From Cryptomeria japonica (lineage: Eukaryota; Streptophyta; Pinopsida; Cupressales; Cupressaceae): a DNA stretch of 64,000 bases. Below the pieces are notes generated by a model that saw only the letters and a program-made list of their open reading frames with translations, was not told the origin of the DNA and did not search any database. Numbering within the stretch: the first letter of the stretch is position 1; the number at the start of each line of letters is the position of its first letter. This document shows, piece after piece, positions 1-11,651 of this stretch. Made by a program: the position numbers and the translations under genes. Location of the stretch: contig NC_081414.1 of the NCBI RefSeq assembly GCF_030272615.1, positions 810,687,069 through 810,751,068 on the forward strand, given 5' to 3'.

Positions 1-2040
1 GAAAGGAATCTGGCCAGATTGTCAATAAAGAAAAGTGAAAGATTTATATTTTCTCTACTCCCCTGAAAATAGAAATCAGAATCCTTAATATCTTCAATTG
101 CAAGAAAGACACCCTTCCTTGTGTTTATCTAGGTATCCCCATTGATAGAGGTCAGAGGAACACAAAAATCTAGGACCCTTTGAAGATGAAAATGGAGCAC
201 AATACCAACTCTTGGAAAGGAAAATGGCTATCATGGGCAAGAATATTGGTTATGCTTCAAGCAGTTATCTCAGTGTTGCCTATTTATCTTCTCTCATATC
301 TTTCTCTTACTATAGGGATGAATTATTTATTTATTCAAAAAATGAGAATTTTTTTTTGGAAATGCTTAGAGGAGAGGCATAAAATTGCACTAATCGCCTG
401 GGATAAAATATGTAAACCAAAGTCTTTAGGAGGCCTGGGTATTCAAAATCAGCTTCTTCAGAATCAAGCCTTAGGAGAAAAAAATGTTTGGAATTTGATT
501 AAAGACCCATAAACAAGATCGGTTAAACTTATGTTTGTAAAACACACTGAGGTAGGATATCCTATCAACTTTATGAGAACCATTAACCTGCCAAAAGGAT
601 CTAGGATATGGAACATCATTATCAATTTAGACCTCTTGTGGCTGAGTATATTTCATAGGACGCTCATGATGGATCCTCATGTTTATTTTGGGAGAATTCC
701 TGGGGGGGTTACCTCAGTCTTGATAGCTTATTATCTATTAGTTAGTTAAGAGACTAGTTTAAACTTAATTGGGGACCGCATATCAGGGATTACATTACTT
801 TATCTCAAAATGATCCCCTTGGATGGAGCTGGAAAAGCTTTGATGGGCTCCCCCTTCCCCCTAATGAAGTAGATCAATTTAAATCCACTATTCAGGCTAG
901 ACAACTTTTCTTTAGACCAAAAAATGATTTGCTTTTTTGGATCCCTTCTAAAATAGGTCAGTATACTGCTAAACAAGGTTATAACCTCTTAGCAAGCCAT
1001 CTTGATCAAAATGACCTAGGCATTAATCAAAAACTATTTTGGAGTAGCATGCTAATTCCTAAGACATGTATTTTTTCCTAGCTAGCCACAAGAAAAAAAA
1101 TTTGCACAATAGAAAGGTTCAAGAAAATGGGCTTGGAAGTGCCTTCAAGATGTGTTCTATGCAAGGCTCAAGAGGAATCAGTTTACCACATCCTCCTTAG
1201 TTGTCCTTTCTCAGTGAAATATTGCATGTGGATTTGTGCTAAGATGGGATGTGTTGTTGCTCTTCCTAATTATATTGTTTCTCTTTTTCAATGCTATCCT
1301 AGTAGACCTAAAGATGGTCTCCTCAGGTCTTTATGGGAAACCCGTCCCTCCTCTCTCATCTCAGAAGTTTGGAAAGAGCATAATAGGAGAATTTTTTATA
1401 ACAAAGATAGAAAAGTAGAATCAATCATCAATTTGATTGAAAGCTCTTTTGTTGAATTCATTAATTGCAGATTGGATTTATCTCCCAGTTACAACAAAGT
1501 ATTCACAAACTACGATGACATGATTAGACTTAGGTGGAATGGAAATAAAATTTCTCTTTTTGTTGGTAGGAAGGATGGAGCAAGAAAATTAGCTGTCTGG
1601 ATTCCTCCTAAACTCGGTTGGTTAAAACTCAATTTTGATGGGGCTTCAAAAGATAAGCCAAGCCCTTCTGGAAAAAGAGTTGTTATTAGAGATCACACTT
1701 GAGCTTTCATAGGCAAAATTGCTAAGGCTGAACCTGCAGATAGAAAAAATATAGTAGAGTTTAGGGCTCTTCTCATGGGTCAAGTTGAGTGTTTAAAGAA
1801 AGATTAAAAAAATTAAAATCGAAGGAGATGCAACCATCGTGATTAATGTGATAAGCTCTGGGAGTACACCCAACTGGTGTCGAAAGGCGTTGCTGGAGCA
1901 GATTCTTGTTATCCTATCTGAGCTTGATCAATATTCTGCTAGACACATTTATAGAAGCTAATTTGGAGGTTAATCTACTTTCCAAAAAACCAGCTACAGG
2001 ACTTGAATTAAGATGGTGCACAAATGATTCAAAATAGCTC
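1..2040 (+). mobile_element. LINE (L1-type) ORF2 3' half, decayed
   Basis: Remnant of a non-LTR retrotransposon ORF2, cut by the window edge. At about 120-500 the translation carries the plant LINE reverse transcriptase thumb, with YLGIPIDRGQ, then WKGKWLSWA, IYLLSYLSL and WDKICKPKSLGGLGIQ. A spacer follows (GYNLLASH near 975-1000). At about 1125-1210 comes a zinc-binding domain of the zf-RVT type (CVLCKAQEES, then H and CPF). At about 1590-1690 an RNase H start reads LNFDGASK, with an RNase H tail (ARHIYR) near 1940. The reading is broken by several stops and shifts, so it is inactive. The endonuclease and the RT catalytic FADD lie outside the window. From position 980 onward the sequence is shared with two further tandem copies. 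The LINE assignment is firm; subfamily is not determined. Confidence 0.85.
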
Positions 2041-3390
2041 TATATAATATGAGTTACTAGCTCTGGGCTGATTAGTTATTGTTAGGGAATTGATTCCTTT
2101 TCATTTTACTAGAATTAATGAATGAAGTTCTACATTTGATCTGTACTTTCTATAGTAGGTATGGGGTTTCCGTATTCTCTTATTGTAGTGGCCTGCACCT
2201 ATGTTAGCAATGGTAAAGTTAAGAGTTTTTTTTTTATCATCTAAAGGAGAAGTCCATTGGCAATAAAATAGTTCAGGATCAATCTTTTGCTGCCCTTCTT
2301 TGGTATTTCAAAATTTGAATTCAAATTTTAAATTAAAATGCTCACCTCCCTTCTAATGAAAGCTACTAATTCTTTCGAGTATTATGATGGATTTTGCATA
2401 CCCAAAGTGTTGGTCAGATTACATGAATTCATATCTAAAGACAAAGAAGGTAGAAGGATCTTCATAAAATCATTGATGGCTCTCTCATTGGATTAGACAT
2501 GGAAGTTGTATAAACCTTAGAAGTGGTTAATTTAATTTGTCTTTTTAAAGAGATTTATTTGAGCTTCTGACAGTTATCTTTCATTTCAATGGATGATAGA
2601 GTTCATTTAATGCAGCTGAGCGGTCATGCATCTACAAGAGGTTGGTAAGTACCTTGTGTTGTCCATCTTGCAACTTGTTGTCCAGGTTGGTGTTTGTCAT
2701 TTTAAAGTAGTTGCATTTATGGTATTATCAGGGATGACTTCCTACTATCATATCATGTGTTGTTCCTCCTTCCCTAGCACAACTTTGCAGATCTCCTCCA
2801 AATTTGGCAAGATAAAGAATAATTCAAGCCTAGATATTATCGGCAAAGTTACCAAAATATTCTTTATCTCATTTTAAGGAAGGTTTTCTATATTTCTTGT
2901 TTTGCGAAGTATCTATGTCTCTAATTTTTGTAGGGTGATTTTTACTCATCCCAAAACTTGGTAATCTGTCAGTAAATCTCCCGGCTTCTACTCTCCAAAC
3001 GGTTCCACTTTTAATTTTCTATCCATTCTCTATACTTTGACAGATTTTTTGTTTAGGGTTCTCCTCGAAATGGCTACAACATTTAAACCTCTATCCTCTC
3101 TCCATGCCTTGACAAATATTTTGTATGGGGGCTTCTTTATATCATCTTTGTCTAAGCCTGCGTTGCCATCCTTAGCATCCACATATGAAATTGATTGAAT
3201 CAATTTTGATCAGACGTGGCGATCTCAAGGCCTTAAACATTTATTTCCTACCTATGTGCTGGCTGTGAATGTCTTTTCTAGCTTTCTTATCTAAGTGGCA
3301 GCAAATCGAACTTTATCAGGGGGATTGTTTTCTTTAATGAAAACAGATCATTTTGCTTTCAAGTCTATTTTTTATCTAACTACTTCTTTC
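980..3390 (+). repeat. Tandem 2.4-kb repeat, unit 1
   Basis: First of three head-to-tail copies. It begins inside LINE ORF2 at TATAACCTCTTAG (980) and ends at ATCTAACTACTTCTT just before the same word recurs at 3391. The left half is LINE zinc-binding and RNase H sequence plus 3' UTR; the right half (about 2230-3390) is not recognisable. Copies are about 90% alike by eye, with scattered substitutions and small indels, so the amplification is not recent. Confidence 0.9.
2230..3390. other. Unrecognised right half of tandem unit 1
   Basis: About 1.15 kb following the LINE 3' UTR, also present at about 4640-5793 and 7040-8183. No protein family is recognised on either strand. Short open stretches exist (for example 2626-2877 plus; the reverse strand at 7540-7740 in unit 3), but none is clearly conserved as a protein across the three units. 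It could be LINE-adjacent flank that was co-duplicated, or the 5' part of another element. Confidence 0.5.
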
Positions 3391-5793
3391 TATAACCTCT
3401 TAGCAAGCTAGCTTGATCAAAATGACCTAGGCATTAATCATAAACTATTTTGGAGTACCACGCTAATTCTTAAGGCATGTATTTTTTTCTGGCTAGCCAC
3501 AAGAGAGAAAATTAGCTCAACAAAAAGGTTCAAGAAAATGAGCTTTGAAGGGCCTTCAAGATGTGTTCTATGCAAGGATCAAGAGGAATCAGTTGACCAC
3601 ATTCTCATTAGTTGTCCTTTCTCAGCCAAATGTTGCAGGTGGGTTTGTGCGAAGCTGGGATGGGTTGTTTCTCTTGCTAATGATATTGTTTCTCTTTTTC
3701 AATGCTATCCAATTAGACCTAAAGATGGTCTCCTCAGTTCTTTATGGGAAACCCACCCCTCATCTCTCATCTCAGAAGTTTGGAAAGACCGTAATAGGAA
3801 ATTTTTTTATAACAAAGCTAGAAAAGTAGTCTCAAACATCAATTTGATTGAAAGCTCTTTTGTTGATATCATTAATTGCAAATTGGATTTCTCTCCTAGT
3901 TCCAAGAGAGTATTCACAAAATGGGATGACATGATTAGACTTAGGTGGAATGGAATTAAAATTCGTGTTTTTGCTGGTAGGAAAGATGGAGCAAGAAAAT
4001 TAGCTGTCTGGATTCCTCCTAAACTCAGTTGGTTAAAAATCAATTTTGATGGGGATTCAAAAGGCAATCCAGGACCTTCTCAAACAAGAATTGTTATTAG
4101 AGGTCACGCTGGAGCTTACATAGGAAAATTTTCTAAGGTTCAACCTCTAGACACAGAAAAAGTAGTAGAGTTTAAGGCTCTTCTCATGGATCTGGTTGAG
4201 TGCTTAAAGAAAAATTTAAAAAATTGAAATTGAAGGAGATGCAATCATCGTGATTAATGTGATAAGGTATGGGAGTACACCCAATTGATGTCTAAAGGCA
4301 TTGCTAGAGAATATTCTTGTTATCATGTCTGAGTTTAATCAATATTTTGCTAGACACATTTACAGAAGCTAATTTGGAGGTTGATCTACTTTCCAAACAA
4401 GCAGCTAAAGGACTTGAATTAAGATCGTGCACAAATGATTCAAAATAACTCTATATAATATGAGTCACTAGCTGTGAGCTGATTAGTTATTGTTAGGGGG
4501 TAGATTCTTTTCTTTTTACTAGCATTAACGAATGGAGTTATGCATTTGATCTGTACTTTCTATAGTAGCTGTGGGGTTTCCATATTCTCTTATTATAGTG
4601 GCCTGCAACTATGTTAGCAATCGTAAAGTTAAGATTTTTTCTTTGCTCATCTAAAGGTGAAGTCCTTTGGCAATAAAACAGTTCAGGATCAATCTTTCAC
4701 TCCCCTACTTTGGTACTTCAAAATTTGAATTGAAATTTGAAATATAAATGCTTACCTCCCTTCCAATGAAAGATACTAATTCTTTCTAATATTATGATGG
4801 ATTTTGCATACCCAAAGTGTTGGTCATATTACATGAATTCATATCTAAAGACAAAGAAGGTAGAAGGATCTTCATAAAAGTATTGATCGGTCTATCATTT
4901 GATTGAACATGGAAGTCATATAAACCTTAGAAGTTTTTAATTTAATTTGTCGCTTTAAAGACATTTATTTGAGTTTCCAACGGTTCTTTCATTTCAATGG
5001 ATGATGAGTTCATTTATTGCAGCTGACCTGTCATACATCTGGAAGGGGTTGGTATCTTGTGTTGTCCATCTTGCAACTTGTTGTCTAGGTTGGTGTTTGT
5101 CATTTTGAAGCAGTTGAATTTATGGTATTGTCAGGGATAACTTCCTACTATCACATCATGTGGTGTTCCTCCTTCTCTAGCACAACTTTGTAGATCTCCT
5201 CCAAATTTGGCAAGAAAAAGAATAATTCAAGCCTAGATATTATCGACAAAGTTACCAGAATCTTCATTATCTCATTTTAAGGAGGGTTTTATATCTTTCA
5301 TTTTTTTGCAAGTATCTATGTCTCTAATTTTTTTACGGTGATTTTTTCTCATCCCGAAACTTGGTAATCTGTCTATAAATCTCCCGGATTTTATTCTCCA
5401 AATGGCTCCACATTTAATTTTCTATCTGTTCTCCATGCTTTGATAGATTTTTTGTTTGGGGTTCTTCTCTAAATGGATACAACATTTAAACCTCTATCTT
5501 CTCTCCATGCCTTGACAATTGTTTTGTACGTGGGTTTCTTTAAATCATCTCTATCTAAGCCTGTGTTGCCATCCTTTTCATCCACATATTTAATTGATTG
5601 AATCAATTTTGATTAGATGTGGCAATCTCAAGGACTTAAACATTTATTTCCTACCCATGTGCTGGTTGTGAATGTGTTTTCTAGCTTTCTTACCCAAGTG
5701 GGGGCAAATCCAACTTTATCATGAGGATTTTTTTCTTTAATGAAAACACATCATTTTTATTTCAGCTCTATTTTTTATCTAACTACTTCTTGT
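3391..5793 (+). repeat. Tandem 2.4-kb repeat, unit 2
   Basis: Second copy, period about 2411 from unit 1. It contains the best-preserved LINE reading of the three: an uninterrupted 229-codon stretch at 3538-4227 with the zinc-binding motif (CVLCKDQEES, DHILISCPF) and the RNase H start NFDGDSKGNPGPS. The right half (about 4640-5793) matches the right half of unit 1. Confidence 0.9.
3480..4440 (+). pseudogene. LINE zinc-binding/RNase H fragment, unit 2
   Basis: The LINE part of tandem unit 2. From 3538 one reading frame stays open for 229 codons. It carries the zf-RVT knuckle CVLCKDQEESVDHILISC, then a basic linker, then WIPPKLSWLKINFDGDSKGNPGPS, which is the first RNase H strand with its catalytic Asp. 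The later RNase H part (EFKALLMDLVECLKKN, then a tail with ARHIYR) continues to about 4430 in another frame. It lacks the RT core and cannot act on its own. It is the clearest LINE reading in the first 8 kb. Confidence 0.85.
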
Positions 5794-8183
5794 TATAACC
5801 TCTTAGAAAGACAACTTGATTAAAATGACCTAGGCATTAATCATAAACTATTTTGGAGTAGCACCTTAAATCCTAAGTCAGGTACTTTTTCCTATCTAGC
5901 CACGAGAAAGAAAATTCGCACAACAAGAAGGTTCTAGAAAGTGGTCTTTGAAGGGCCTTCAAGATGTGTTCTATGCAAGGCTCAAGAGGAATCAGTTGAC
6001 CACATCCTCCTTAGTTGTCCTTTCTCAACCAAATGTTGCAGGTTCCTTTGTGCTAAGCTGGGATGGGTTGTTTCTCTTTTTCAATGCTAGCTAATCAGAC
6101 CTAAAGATGGTCTCCTCAGTTCTTTATGGGAAACCTGCCCCTCCTCTCTTATCTCGGAAGTTTGGAAAGAGCGTAATAGGAGAATTTTTTATAACAAAGC
6201 TAGAAAAGTAGAATCAATCATAAATTCAATTGAAAGCTCTTTTGTTGAACTCATTAATTACAGATTGGCTTTATGTCCCAATTCCAACAGAGTATTCACA
6301 GACTGGGATGACACGATCAAACTTAGATCGAATGAAATTAAAATTCCTCTTTTTATTGGTAGGAAGGATGGAGCAAGAAAATTAGCTATCTGGATTCCTC
6401 CTAAACTCGGTTGGTGAAAAATCAATTTTGATGGGGCTTCAAAAGGCAACCCAGGCCCTTCTGGAACAAGAGTTGTTATTAGAGATCACACTGGAGCTTT
6501 CATAGGAAAATTTGCTAAGGTTGAATCTCTAGACACAAAAAATGTAGTAGAGTTTAAGGCTCTTCTCATGGGTCTGGTTGAGTGCTTAAAGAAATATTTA
6601 AAAAATTGAAATCGAATGAAATGCAACCATTGTGATTAATGTGATAAGGTTTAGGAGTACACCCAATTGGTGTCTAAAGGCGTAGTGGGAGCAAATTCTT
6701 GTTATCCTGTCTGAGCTTGATCAATATTCTACTAGACACATTTTCAAAAGCTAATTTGGAGGTTGATCTACTTTCCAAACAAGGAGCTATAGGACTTGAA
6801 TTAAGATGGTGGGCAAATGATTCAAAATAACTATATATAATATGAGTCAGTAGCTATGGGCTGATTAGTTATTGTTAGGGAATTGATTCTTTTCTTTTTA
6901 CTAGCATTAATGAATGGAGTTATGTATTTGATCTATACTTTCTATAGTAGTTGTGGGGTTTCCATATTCTCTTATTGTAGTGGCCTGCACCTATGTTAGC
7001 AATGGTAAAGTTAAGATTTTTTCTTTGCTCATCTAAAAGTAAAGTCCTTTGGCAATAAAATAGTTAACGATCAATCTTTCGCTTCCCTGCTTTGGTACTT
7101 TAAAATTTGAATTCAAATTTGAAATTAAAATGGTCACCTACTTTCCAGTGAAAGCTACTAATTCTTTCTAATATTATGATGGCTTTTGCATACCCAAAGT
7201 GCTGGTCAGATTACAGGAATTCATATCTAAAGACAAAGAAGGTAGAAGGATCTTCATAAAATCATTGATGGCTCTCTCATTGGACTAGACATGGAAGTCG
7301 TATAAACCTTAGAAGTGGTTAATTTAATTTGTCACTTTAAAGAGTTTTATTTAAATTTTCAACGGTTATCTTTCATTTCAATGGATGATAGAGTTCATTT
7401 GTTGCAGCTGAGCTGTCATACATCTGGAAGGGGTTGGTAAGTAACTTGTGTTGTCCATCTTGCAACTTGTTGTCCAGGTTAGTGTTTGTCATTTTGATGC
7501 AGTCACATTTATGGTATTGTCAGGGATGACTTCCTATTATTATATCATGTGGTGTTCCTCCTTCTCTAGCGCTGCTTTGTAGATCTCCTCCAAATTTGGC
7601 AAGATAAAGAATAATTCAAGCCTAGATATTATCGGCAAAGTTACCAAAATCTTCTTTATCTCATTTAAGGAAGGTTTTCTATCTTTCTTTTTTTGGCGAG
7701 TATCTATGTCTCTAATTTTTGTAGGGTGATTTTTGCTCATCCCGAAATTTGGTAATCTATCAGTAAATCTCCCAGCTTTTATTCTCTAAACGGCTCCACA
7801 TTTAATTTTCTATCAGTTCTTTGTGCTTTGACAAATTGTTTGTTTGGGTTTCTTCTCTAAATGGCTACAACATTTAAACCTCTATCCTCTCTCCATGCCT
7901 TGACAATTATTTTGTCCGGGGGTTTCTTTATATCATCTCTGTCTAAGCCTGCGTTGCCATCCTCATCATCCACATATTAAATTGATTGAATCAATTTTGA
8001 TCAGATGTGGTGATCTCAAGGACATAAACATTTATTTCCTACGTATGTGCTGTTTCTGAATGTCTTTTCTAGCTTTCTTACCTAAGCGGCGGCAAATTCA
8101 ACTTTATCAGGAGGATTGTTTTTTTTAATGAAAACACATCATTTTGGTTTCAGCTCTATTTTTTATCTAACTACTTCTTGTTA
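5794..8183 (+). repeat. Tandem 2.4-kb repeat, unit 3
   Basis: Third copy. It starts at TATAACCTCTTAG (5794), and its similarity to the other units stops at about 8183, where the word ACTACTTCTTGTTA runs on into different sequence. It keeps CVLCKAQEES (about 5970) and NFDGASKGNPGPS (about 6425) but has more interruptions than unit 2. The sequence after 8183 may therefore be the original continuation of the right half before the segment was multiplied. Confidence 0.88.
5890..6840 (+). pseudogene. LINE zinc-binding/RNase H fragment, unit 3
   Basis: Third copy of the LINE 3' domain. The zinc-binding motif (CVLCKAQEESVDHILLSC) lies at about 5965-6020 and the RNase H start (NFDGASKGNPGPS) at about 6425-6465. 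Stops and a small deletion relative to unit 2 interrupt it. Decayed and non-functional. Confidence 0.8.
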
Positions 8184-8992
8184 GATGTGGTCCTTTTCTT
8201 GGGTTCAATTGCAGGTCTTCTCTCCAGTCTTCTCATGGTAGAAAACATCAGAATTGTTGTCAAGATGGTGGATGACCCTGTTGTAATCCTGGGGGTGGAT
8301 ACGCCAATTTCCCTGTCGTGTAAAACTCGCCAATGCTACTTTAAGGAGATCACAGACCTAAGGCTCAAGCAACTTCTTCGCACGGTAAACCCTATGGTAA
8401 TCCTAGTAGCGAAGATGATTCTAGGGAAAAGTCACCTTGAGAGGAGAGAGTATTTCAGTGATAACACACAGATTTCTTCCTGGTTGATTGCTTCTACCTT
8501 GGATGTAGGATTTTCAAAAAATCTCACTTGCTTCGGGGATCTGCATTGTTTGAGCTTGATTTACTTGGAGCGCTTGATAAGGCTCATTTATTTGCTATAT
8601 CTGGCTCTAGTGCACCACGTCCAGGAGATATTGAGGACACCCATGAAGATAGAGCTACTGTGATGTGTTATCCCCTACTTTTAGACCTCAAGGGGCCAGC
8701 TAGGAAGAAGCATAGGCAAAATGTCTCAGTAGCAGTTGATTTTTTGAAATTAAGTGTTCTTTCGGAGCAACCAGGAGATCAGAAAAAGGAGATAGAATTT
8801 GAAGAATATGCCATCCTCAACGACTTCCTCCTTACAGTAGATAGAACTCCTCCCTCTCCTTCGAGTGGGAAACCTCAGATTGCCACACCCCCTGCCAGTG
8901 ATGGTTGTGGTTGCAGTGGCATAAGGCGTGATCTCGGACAGGTTAGAGGTCGTGGTCGTCCCAGGGGTAGATGTGGAGTTGCTAAACCATGA
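8184..8992 (+). pseudogene. Unrecognised coding remnant ending in a GR-rich tail
   Basis: GC content rises here and two long readings overlap: 8178-8663 in one frame and 8528-8992 in another. The second ends in the basic tail RGRGRPRGRCGVAKP before a stop. I do not recognise a domain. A basic GRGRPRG tail is common at the end of plant LINE ORF1 proteins, and the following 240 bp look like a LINE 3' tail, so a LINE ORF1 remnant is the leading guess. A host gene exon is the alternative. The jump between frames suggests decay. Confidence 0.35.
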
Positions 8993-9235
8993 TTTTGCTG
9001 GTCCCTTTCAATCTCATAGATATATGCTCTTTTATCTTGTTTGCTTAATGCATTTCCGATATGTTTATAGGAGATGGATAGTAGTCTAATTTCATCCTCA
9101 GTTGAAAATGTTAGATTTTCAACTATGGTTTATGTCTCCAAACCCTGCTAAAACTCTTTCAAGCCATTTTTTGTAAAACTTTAAATGCATTATTAATACA
9201 AATCTTTGTCTTTGCCTTTGTTGATAAAAAACAAA
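8993..9235 (+). mobile_element. LINE-like 3' UTR and tail
   Basis: T-rich untranslated sequence ending in TTTGTAAAACTTTAAATG, then a TTGTCTTTGCCTTTG run and TTGATAAAAAAC. This resembles 3' ends of plant LINEs just before the A-tail. It follows directly on the GR-rich coding remnant. Confidence 0.4.
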
Positions 9236-10660
9236 TAGTTTAACAAGCAATATAAATTGAGTTGACAATTAAAAAGTGATTTTTTTATAATATAACTTTA
9301 AATCTTTTTAATACAATTTTTTTCTCACAAAAATTAAGATTATGCATGTGCAAGTTTCTTCTACAATAGTAACAATTAAGAGTGTGACAAAAGCAATGAA
9401 ATCATACAATATTATTTAAAGTAAAATTTTATGAAAAAGTTTTAATGTCAAATCATGTCATTTCATGTGATGGGTCATAGATTTTTAATAAGTAGGCTTT
9501 CTAAGATGTAAAAGAATATAATAAGCAATATAAAATTGAACTAACAATTACAAAATTATTTCATTTAAAATAAGCTTTAAAATATCATGATAAATTTTCT
9601 TGTGTAAGAAATAATAAAAATTATTAATTAAAAATTATCAAGATCTTATAATTTAACTAATAGAAACTCATATAGATCATTTTTCAAATTTATTCAATAT
9701 ATTTATATCTTCCTATACAAATAAATAAATATCAACATTGTCGTGATTTATATAAAAGTTTTCTAAAGGATAACCATTTTGTGACTGGTATGTATCATTT
9801 TAGCTTAGAAGCATGGTTGCTTTAGCAGTTGGCTACTTAAAATATAGTCCCCTTTTAGGGAACTTCAACACATCATTTCCTTGCTACTAGTTATTCAAGT
9901 TTTCCAAGGTAAATTTTTTAATTTAACTAAGGAAGTTCATGTACTTAAGTTTTTCACTAAGAATTAGTTTATTTCTGACGTACTTCATTATTACAATATA
10001 TAAAGTTTTTATCATCCATGAAGTGAATGGACAATATACTATATAGATGATAAGAAAGAAATCTTTATGCTATTTTAGGCTAATCATAGATTAGTGAATG
10101 TGATGGGACTCAATCTGAAATTATTTTAACATGGCTCCTTTCTAGAAGCTTGTTTTTTCATCTATGTTTGATGTTTCTCTTGTACACATAAGATAGCTAA
10201 ATTTCACACCATAAAATCATGGCTTAGTCCACATTTAGAAAACTAAATAGTAAGATCAAGAGACTTTTATTTTAATGACCAAATTGCACAACATATTCAT
10301 ATTGTCATACACATATCTCTATATAAAGAAGACAATTGTAGAGATTACTAACAATAACTTACTAGAAAAGTATGTATAAGATATCTTACTTTTATCATTT
10401 ATTCCTTATATTTTAGTAAATCTCAATAAAACATCCTCACAAATTTACAAATTTTCAACATCAAAGATGACAATGAACATGATAACAACACTAAAACTAT
10501 AAGATAATTTTTTATCTAGACATCCTATAGAAAATCCATTTACATAATACATTTTCCATAAGAGACTAACCTTCATGGCTGCCCATGGACTATAGAAGAT
10601 CATATTCATATATAATGTTCAACAAAATGCATATGTCTCTACTTAGTGATAGAGTCTAAG
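9236..10660. other. AT-rich spacer, nothing recognised
   Basis: Strongly AT-rich, with no open reading of note on either strand and no repeat structure visible by eye. Confidence 0.6.
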
Positions 10661-10664
10661 GAGA

Positions 10665-11075
10665 TTAACTAACCAAACAAGTTCGCGAACCTAGAAATAA
10701 TCTCGTCATCCCAAAACTCCAAACGAAGGCCCACAAGACAGACCCAGGTTGGAATAGCCCCAGCGAGAATGGAAAACTTGGGTGCCATTTATAGAGGAGA
10801 ACCTTCTCCTTGCCAAAAGACCAAGGGTGAGAAGATAGGATGAAAGTGCAATCCTCCTTGAGAGAAAATGAGAAACAAAACATATCTTTGGTTAGTGCTG
10901 AGGCCAACACACTATGCTTAATCAGCCATCTCATAGCTGCCTACTTTTGGACTCGGGCAATCTCCAGACTTCTACCCACAAACTTACCCACCAAGGCGTT
11001 CTCCATCTTAGCCAAAGTTTTGTTTATGGAGGAGTCTTTTATATCATGCACATTCCATTCTTGTAACACTTGATA
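10665..11075 (-). pseudogene. LINE ORF1 remnant, DUF4283 domain
   Basis: Minus-strand reading with the hallmarks of DUF4283, the N-terminal domain of plant LINE ORF1 proteins: LAKMENALVGKFVGRSLEI near 11,000, then MRWLIKHSVLA, then FSLKEDCTFILSSHPWSFG and LLYKWHPSFPFSLG down to about 10,760. The end of the domain, usually a WVRLPGLPLEFW-type stretch, reads only in a shifted frame (WSFGMTRLFLG). At least one stop and one shift break it. DUF4283 proteins bind element RNA; this copy is too short to work. No ORF2 follows it within reach. Confidence 0.75.
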
Positions 11076-11567
11076 GAAACCTCATTCATGGGTGTGAACT
11101 AACCATGGTTAAATAGATCCTTATAACTAGTTGATTCCACTGAGGTGGGAGAGGACCCACTTCCATTAGCAATTGGATAATGTTAATTGGCATTTATTAA
11201 CGGTTATTAAACAGATTTTATGTTTGGTCAGCTCTTTAGAATCTGTTATCTTTTTTCACATTCTTAAAAGTGAATTAATTAATGAGGATAAGAATTTATA
11301 ATCAATTGTACTCTGTTGACCTATTGACCTCGCCTTGTAACTGTCTTTTATATTTAATATATTTTTATTCCTTACCTGAAAAAAATATTCCACAGGGATA
11401 AGTTAATCCTTAATTTAAATAAATATTCTCTAGCAATACACTTGCTTTTATAAAGAATATAAATATTAACGTTTCCTTTAGACAAAAGCTCAAGACAAAT
11501 GCCTCGCCAAAGAAAAGAATCAAACAGCTATCATGATAAATAAACAATTAAATTTTTTATCTATATT

Positions 11568-11590
11568 GGCCGGCGAAGATATTATATAGT
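11568..11590 (+). promoter_or_regulatory. Core promoter of the first F-box gene
   Basis: GGCCGGCGA at 11,568-11,576 followed by TATATAG at 11,584-11,590, about 65 bp before the ATG at 11,652. The same order (GGCCGGCGA, then a TATATA box, then about 65 bp to the ATG) stands before the paralogue at 46.8 kb. Conservation of this block supports a real TATA box. Confidence 0.65.
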
Positions 11591-11651
11591 AGTCTGAGTG
11601 GCAGAATAGGATTGAATTTCCTTAGCTTGACTCTCTGCAATATCATTCATC

